From positions 1 to 9,867 of the forward strand of contig JAGXII010000120.1 in NCBI GenBank assembly GCA_024635735.1: 9,867 nucleotides of DNA. The letters run 5' to 3'. Shown here piece after piece: positions 6,719 to 9,867 of the stretch (positions are counted from its first letter, which is position 1; every line of letters starts with the position of its first letter). The notes under the pieces were generated by a model. The model was not told where the DNA came from. It did no database searches and saw nothing but the letters and a program-made list of their open reading frames with translations. Origin of the DNA: Christiangramia sp. (GTDB taxonomy: Bacteria; Bacteroidota; Bacteroidia; Flavobacteriales; Flavobacteriaceae). A program made the position numbers and the translations under genes.

Positions 6719-6893
6719 TTGTTTGTTCTATAAAAATCTCGATGCAAATAAACGGCGGTAAGGTAAAGCCTGCGTTACCTCAGAATTAATCCTTCATGAA
6801 TAAAGTGTTAGCTTAATGTTACTAATTGCAGGAAGGCCTTTAAATTCAAATTAATGGTTAATTTTACATCACTTAACCACAGTTAATTTAATT
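6719..6893. promoter_or_regulatory. Divergent control region between receptor and two-component system
   Basis: The 175-bp gap separates the two start codons. Near the regulator it holds TGGTTAA (6855-6861) and TTAACCA (6873-6879), a perfect inverted repeat with an 11-bp spacer, followed by GTTAATTT (6882-6889). Near the receptor it holds AGGTAA (6761-6766) and TTACCT (6775-6780), a small hairpin in the likely leader. Receptor-strand -7 candidates TTTATTTG (6745-6752) and TTAATTTG (6847-6854) each miss the TAnnTTTG consensus by one base; no clear plus-strand match is seen. That both units are controlled from here follows from geometry; the boxes are only candidates. Confidence 0.5.
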
Positions 6894-7577
6894 ATGAAGA
6901 AAAAAGATATTCTAATTTTACTGGTGGACGACGAGCCGGATATTCTGGAAATCGTTGGATATAATCTTTCTTCGGAAGGATATCAGGTTATAACGGCAGA
7001 TAATGGTAGTGATGGTGTTAAACTTGCGAAAAAGCATAAGCCTCACCTTATTATTCTGGACGTTATGATGCCTGAAATGGATGGGATTGAAGCCTGTGAG
7101 CTTATTCGAAAGAGTCCTGAGCTTGAGGATACAATTATAGCTTTTCTTACAGCCAGGGGAGAAGATTATTCTCAAATGGCCGGTTTTGATGCCGGTGCCG
7201 ACGATTATATCACAAAGCCTATCAAACCAAAGGTTCTCGTTAGTAAAGTGAAAGCGCTGCTTAGAAGGTATCGTGAAAATGAAAAATCGGCCAATATTGT
7301 TCATCTGGGAGATATCACTATTAACAGGGAAGAATATAAAATTTCGCAGGGCGATCAGGAAATGGCTCTACCAAGAAAGGAATTTGAATTACTGTCGCTT
7401 TTAGCTTCCAAACCCGGCAAAGTATTTAAAAGGGAAGATATTCTCGATAATGTTTGGGGGAATGATATTGTGGTTGGAGGAAGAACCATCGATGTACATA
7501 TTAGGAAACTTCGTGAGAAGATTGGTGATGATAAGATAAAAACAGTAAAAGGAGTAGGCTATAAGTTTGTAGTTTAA
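6894..7577 (+). CDS. OmpR/PhoB-family response regulator
   Basis: A 227-residue transcription factor with an N-terminal receiver and a C-terminal winged helix. Receiver residues visible are the acidic pair D12-D13 (VDDEPD), the phosphorylation site D56 (LIILDVMMPEMDG), the switch T86 (AFLTARG) and K108 (DDYITKPIKP). The effector domain (about 134-227) has the OmpR-type recognition helix in GGRTIDVHIRKLREKIG (195-211) and the C-terminal wing GVGYKFVV. All key residues are present, so it should be phosphorylated and bind direct repeats as a dimer. It is coupled to the sensor kinase: the stop codon TAA and the next ATG share one base (TAATG at 7575-7579). The sequence is closest, in my reading, to the PhoB/PhoP branch; whether it senses phosphate starvation cannot be shown from this window because no pst, phoU or phosphatase gene is present. 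The divergent receptor/lipoprotein unit is its most likely target. Confidence 0.93.
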   Translation: MKKKDILILLVDDEPDILEIVGYNLSSEGYQVITADNGSDGVKLAKKHKPHLIILDVMMPEMDGIEACELIRKSPELEDTIIAFLTARGEDYSQMAGFDAGADDYITKPIKPKVLVSKVKALLRRYRENEKSANIVHLGDITINREEYKISQGDQEMALPRKEFELLSLLASKPGKVFKREDILDNVWGNDIVVGGRTIDVHIRKLREKIGDDKIKTVKGVGYKFVV

Positions 7578-8656
7578 TGGCAAGAAATTTTAAACGCTCA
7601 TATAGATTTGCCGTGAGAACTTCGCTTTTTATAAGCGTTTTTCTTTCGATACTAATGGGCATTTTTATGTTTCTGCAGCTTGAATTTACAGCGACTTCAA
7701 TCATTCTTTTCACAGTACTCTGCTATCTTTTTTCGTTTTTTATTATTCAGTACCGCGTAGAGCGATTTATATACAGGCGTATTAAAAAAATCTACGATAA
7801 TGTTTCTCTTCTGGATTCTACCACACTTAGACCAAACCAGGTAACAACAGATATGTCCAGTCTTACCAGGGAAGTGGAAAAATTCGCTCAGGATAAAAAG
7901 CTGGAAATAGAAACTCTTAAAATTCGGGAAGGGTACCGAAAGGAATTTATGGGGAATGTTTCTCATGAGTTAAAGACCCCGCTTTTTACGGTTCAGGGAT
8001 ATATTCTAACCTTACTGGACGGAGCTTATAAAGATAAAGCCGTCAGGAAAAAATATCTTCAACGGGCCAGTAAAGGAGTGGAGCGACTCATTTATATTGT
8101 GAGGGATCTGGATATGATCACGAAGCTGGAAATAGGTGATTTGCATCTGCATTATGAAACATTTGATATAGTAGAACTTATCCAGGCTTCTTTTGATCTT
8201 TTAGAAATGAAAGCCTCGAAAAAAAATATCACTCTTACTTTTGATATGGATTATGATGATCCTGTCCTTGTACGAGCCGATAAAGAAAGAATTCAACAGG
8301 TGCTTACCAATCTTATTGTCAATTCTATCAAATACGGCAAAAACGGGGGGACTACCGAGATTAGTATCGAAAATCTTATTCGAAATAAGGTGATCGTACG
8401 GGTAACCGATAATGGTGAAGGAATAGAAAAAGAGAATATTCCAAGGTTATTTGAAAGGTTTTACCGCGTTGATAAAAGCGGATCAAGAAAGGAAGGCGGT
8501 TCAGGGCTTGGGCTTTCTATAGTGAAGCATATTCTGGAAGCTCATGGAGAAAAGATCTATGTAGAAAGTGTTTTTGGAGTAGGTAGTGAATTCTCATTCA
8601 CTCTGGAAAAAAGCGAAAAGATTCCCGAAGAGCGTGTAATCCCCGAAATCCCTTAG
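7577..8656 (+). CDS. Sensor histidine kinase, PhoR-like, with almost no periplasmic domain
   Basis: A 359-residue inner-membrane kinase. Two hydrophobic helices (about 14-33 and 38-57) are separated by only a few residues, then comes a basic, coiled linker (58-120). The DHp domain has the phosphoacceptor H130 in FMGNVSHELKTP (124-135). The ATPase domain shows the N box (QVLTNLIVNSIKYG, 241-254), G1 box DNGEGI (278-283), F box FERFYRVD (292-299) and G2 box GGSGLGLSIV (307-316). No PAS domain is apparent, and no typical HAMP. It partners the regulator just upstream. With so little outside the membrane, the signal is probably taken in the membrane or through a partner protein. After the last conserved strand (GSEFSFTLEK) there is a 14-residue charged tail that overlaps the convergent glycosyltransferase gene. 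No terminator is seen downstream. Confidence 0.92.
   Translation: MARNFKRSYRFAVRTSLFISVFLSILMGIFMFLQLEFTATSIILFTVLCYLFSFFIIQYRVERFIYRRIKKIYDNVSLLDSTTLRPNQVTTDMSSLTREVEKFAQDKKLEIETLKIREGYRKEFMGNVSHELKTPLFTVQGYILTLLDGAYKDKAVRKKYLQRASKGVERLIYIVRDLDMITKLEIGDLHLHYETFDIVELIQASFDLLEMKASKKNITLTFDMDYDDPVLVRADKERIQQVLTNLIVNSIKYGKNGGTTEISIENLIRNKVIVRVTDNGEGIEKENIPRLFERFYRVDKSGSRKEGGSGLGLSIVKHILEAHGEKIYVESVFGVGSEFSFTLEKSEKIPEERVIPEIP
8594..8656. other. 63-bp tail-to-tail overlap of two coding regions
   Basis: The kinase stop (8654-8656, plus strand) lies inside the glycosyltransferase gene, whose stop TGA is at 8594-8596 on the minus strand. The last 20 codons of the kinase (340-359) and residues 334-353 of the transferase are encoded on opposite strands of the same DNA. 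Transcripts from the two genes would be antisense to each other here. Confidence 0.85.
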
Positions 8657-9655
8657 GCCCCCATACTTTTCAATTTCCTCTAATTTTAAAATATTAAAAT
8701 CCTCTTGCTGGCAGTAGGGAGCTAATTCCAATTCCTGCATTCTTTCAGCGAGATATTGTTGTTCCCATTGCCCAGGGGTAGGAATAAAAAAAGCTTTTTT
8801 CTCCAATTTGGCAAGATCCATTAAAGTTGTATATCCTGAACGTGAAACCACATATTTGCTGCAGTTGATAGCTTCTTCCAGTGCTTTTCCGAAGAGGTAA
8901 TTCTTAACATTAATATTTGGGTTATTGATAGTGAAACTTTCTTCACTTATAACACCTCTTATAAACAGAATTTTTAAAGAAGTATCTTTCAACTCCTTGA
9001 TAAGGATAGATTCAAGGATACTGCGCTGAGGTTCCGGTCCGCTTAATATAATGATATAATCATAAATATTTGGGACTTCCTTTTTCTCGAGCCGGCTTAG
9101 TATTCCTATATATTTTATATTCCCAGGCTTAGGATTTAAATGTCCCAATTTTCCACTAAGGTTTTTACTGGTCTCCAAATCGGGGATCCAGCATTCTTCA
9201 AATTTTCGAATATAATTTTGATGAATATAACTGCTCAAGAAAGAAGTGTTCCCGCTTAGAACGTTTAACTGGTTAGTGATAAAGACATTCTTTTTTAGTT
9301 TTTTACTTCGTACGCCCAATCGATTATCTGAAATGATTCCCTGGAGATCGTACTTATTCACCAGGGATTTGGTCATTTTTTTTTCAGCTTTTATGGCCCG
9401 CATAATTTTCGGGCTTTCCATCATAAGCTTCCATTTAAAGTTAACTCCCTTCTTAGGATATTCAATGCCATAAGGAGGCAAAAGAACAGAAGTGAGATAA
9501 GGGAATTCCTTTTCCAGCAAACTTAGGGCCTGACCATCGGAAGCCAATATTGGTTCAAAATTATGCTTTTCGAGCTCTCTGATTATAGGAATGCATCTGG
9601 TCGCATGTCCCAGTCCCCAATTGAGGGCTGCTACCATTATTCTTGGTTTCTCCAT
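8594..9655 (-). CDS. MurG/GT28-like glycosyltransferase
   Basis: A 353-residue protein with the two-domain layout of GT-B glycosyltransferases. The N-terminal Rossmann half opens with MVAALNWGLGHATRCIPI (7-24), whose glycine-rich loop and His17 match the acceptor-side loop of MurG-like enzymes; ISDNRLG is at 108-114. The C-terminal half has ILSGPEPQRS (203-212), then VVSRSGYTTLMDL (269-281) and IPTPGQWEQQYLAERM (291-306), the usual nucleotide-sugar binding region with the conserved EQ pair. No signal peptide or transmembrane helix is seen, so it is probably cytoplasmic or membrane-associated. It is not MurG itself: overall spacing differs and no cell-wall genes are near. Donor and acceptor sugars are unknown; envelope polysaccharide or glycolipid synthesis is a reasonable inference. 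Met7 is a possible alternative start. A -7-like element ends only 7 bp before the first ATG, which would give a nearly leaderless mRNA. Confidence 0.85.
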   Translation of the reverse strand: MEKPRIMVAALNWGLGHATRCIPIIRELEKHNFEPILASDGQALSLLEKEFPYLTSVLLPPYGIEYPKKGVNFKWKLMMESPKIMRAIKAEKKMTKSLVNKYDLQGIISDNRLGVRSKKLKKNVFITNQLNVLSGNTSFLSSYIHQNYIRKFEECWIPDLETSKNLSGKLGHLNPKPGNIKYIGILSRLEKKEVPNIYDYIIILSGPEPQRSILESILIKELKDTSLKILFIRGVISEESFTINNPNINVKNYLFGKALEEAINCSKYVVSRSGYTTLMDLAKLEKKAFFIPTPGQWEQQYLAERMQELELAPYCQQEDFNILKLEEIEKYGGLRDFGDYTLFGNLFAFFQSE

Positions 9656-9662
9656 AATTCAG

Positions 9663-9670
9663 CAAATATA
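9663..9670 (-). promoter_or_regulatory. -7 element of a promoter for the glycosyltransferase gene
   Basis: The minus strand reads TATATTTG, an exact TAnnTTTG match, ending 7 bp before the start codon. The transcript would have a leader of only a few bases, or start so close to the ATG that Met7 is used instead. No -33 element at the right distance is evident. Confidence 0.4.
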
Positions 9671-9762
9671 TCCTTCTCTGAAACAAACGAATTTCCTCTG
9701 AATTATTAAAATATTAAATAAAAAATTTGATTGTCCGTAAAGTATCCTAATTTAATAAAGTG

Positions 9763-9846
9763 CGTCATTCTGAACTTGTTTCAGAATCTTAAAATACTAT
9801 AAATCCTCATTATAAATTGAGACCCTGAAATAAATTCAGGGTGACG
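9763..9846. repeat. REP-like element: two hairpins in inverted orientation
   Basis: Two 28-bp arms (9763-9790 and 9819-9846), inverted relative to each other and 28 bp apart, match at 21 of 28 positions by hand count; all seven differences are transitions. Each arm is itself a hairpin: TTCTGAA (9768-9774) with TTCAGAA (9780-9786), and ACCCTGAA (9822-9829) with TTCAGGGT (9835-9842). Both arms begin with CGTCA on their outer side. Elements of this CGTCAttCTGAAcTTGTTTCAG type are, from general knowledge, dispersed in many Bacteroidota intergenic regions. The stretch 9671-9762 shows nothing else I can name, and no gene start is established at the right edge. Confidence 0.75.
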
Positions 9847-9867
9847 AGATAACTATTATGACTAAAA

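Noticed and set aside
6555..6761. 68-codon plus-strand frame spanning the receptor start
   Set aside because: It is antisense to the signal peptide and N-terminal domain of a well-supported receptor and resembles no known protein.
6918..7304. 128-codon minus-strand frame inside the response regulator gene
   Set aside because: It is a mirror of a fully conserved receiver domain, with no own start context or family resemblance.
6894..8656. Naming the two-component pair phoB/phoR outright
   Set aside because: Family resemblance is good, but there is no pst, phoU or phosphatase gene in the window and the kinase lacks a visible PAS domain, so the signal is unproven.
9858..9867. Possible start of a plus-strand gene (ATG ACT AAA) at the right edge
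   Set aside because: Only three codons are visible, with no promoter or ribosome-binding evidence, so a gene cannot be supported.
1..9867. CRISPR arrays, tRNA or rRNA genes, prophage or restriction genes
   Set aside because: No regularly spaced short repeats, cloverleaf-like or rRNA sequence, or phage or defence motifs were seen on either strand.

Overview
The window looks like a chromosomal segment of a low-GC marine-type member of the Flavobacteriaceae (Bacteroidota). The signs are a type IX secretion (T9SS) sorting tail, a TonB-dependent receptor with an N-terminal carboxypeptidase-regulatory-like domain, an outer-membrane-style lipoprotein, A-rich start-codon contexts mostly without Shine-Dalgarno sequences, and promoter elements of the Bacteroidota type (TAnnTTTG). 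Genus assignment (Gramella/Christiangramia/Salegentibacter-like) is a guess from general resemblance only.

Layout. 1-139 (-): edge of an insertion sequence. It holds the first 16 codons of an IS4-like transposase, two hairpins and a probable terminal inverted repeat. The IS abuts a terminator (149-180) and a structured 3' region (181-321). 322-1299 (-): LuxE-like acyl-activating protein. 1385-1732 (-): a very small secreted protein made of a signal peptide and a T9SS C-terminal domain. 1870-3855 (-): a 661-residue lipoprotein that is an almost perfect tandem duplication of a roughly 300-residue beta-helix-like unit. 3926-6718 (-): a 930-residue TonB-dependent receptor. 6719-6893: divergent control region. 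6894-7577 and 7577-8656 (+): a PhoB/OmpR-type response regulator and its sensor histidine kinase, translationally coupled. 8594-9655 (-): a MurG/GT28-like glycosyltransferase whose 3' end overlaps the kinase gene tail to tail by 63 bp. 9656-9867: its probable promoter and a REP-like double hairpin.

How the genes may work together. The receptor and the lipoprotein gene are 70 bp apart on the same strand with no terminator between them, and a good terminator follows the lipoprotein. They therefore form a likely two-gene unit: an outer-membrane importer with a surface lipoprotein in the place SusD usually takes. The two-component system is divergent from this unit and is the obvious candidate regulator. 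Both control regions (6853-6881 and 3890-3915) carry the same pair of 9-mers, TTAACCATT and TTAACCACA, which could be operator half-sites. The ligand cannot be read from the sequence. A phosphate link is plausible because the regulators are PhoB/PhoR-like and the half-sites resemble TTAACA-type Pho boxes of other phyla, but it is unproven. The small T9SS protein and the LuxE-like protein each have their own candidate promoter, and terminators lie upstream of both, so they are neighbours rather than clear operon members.
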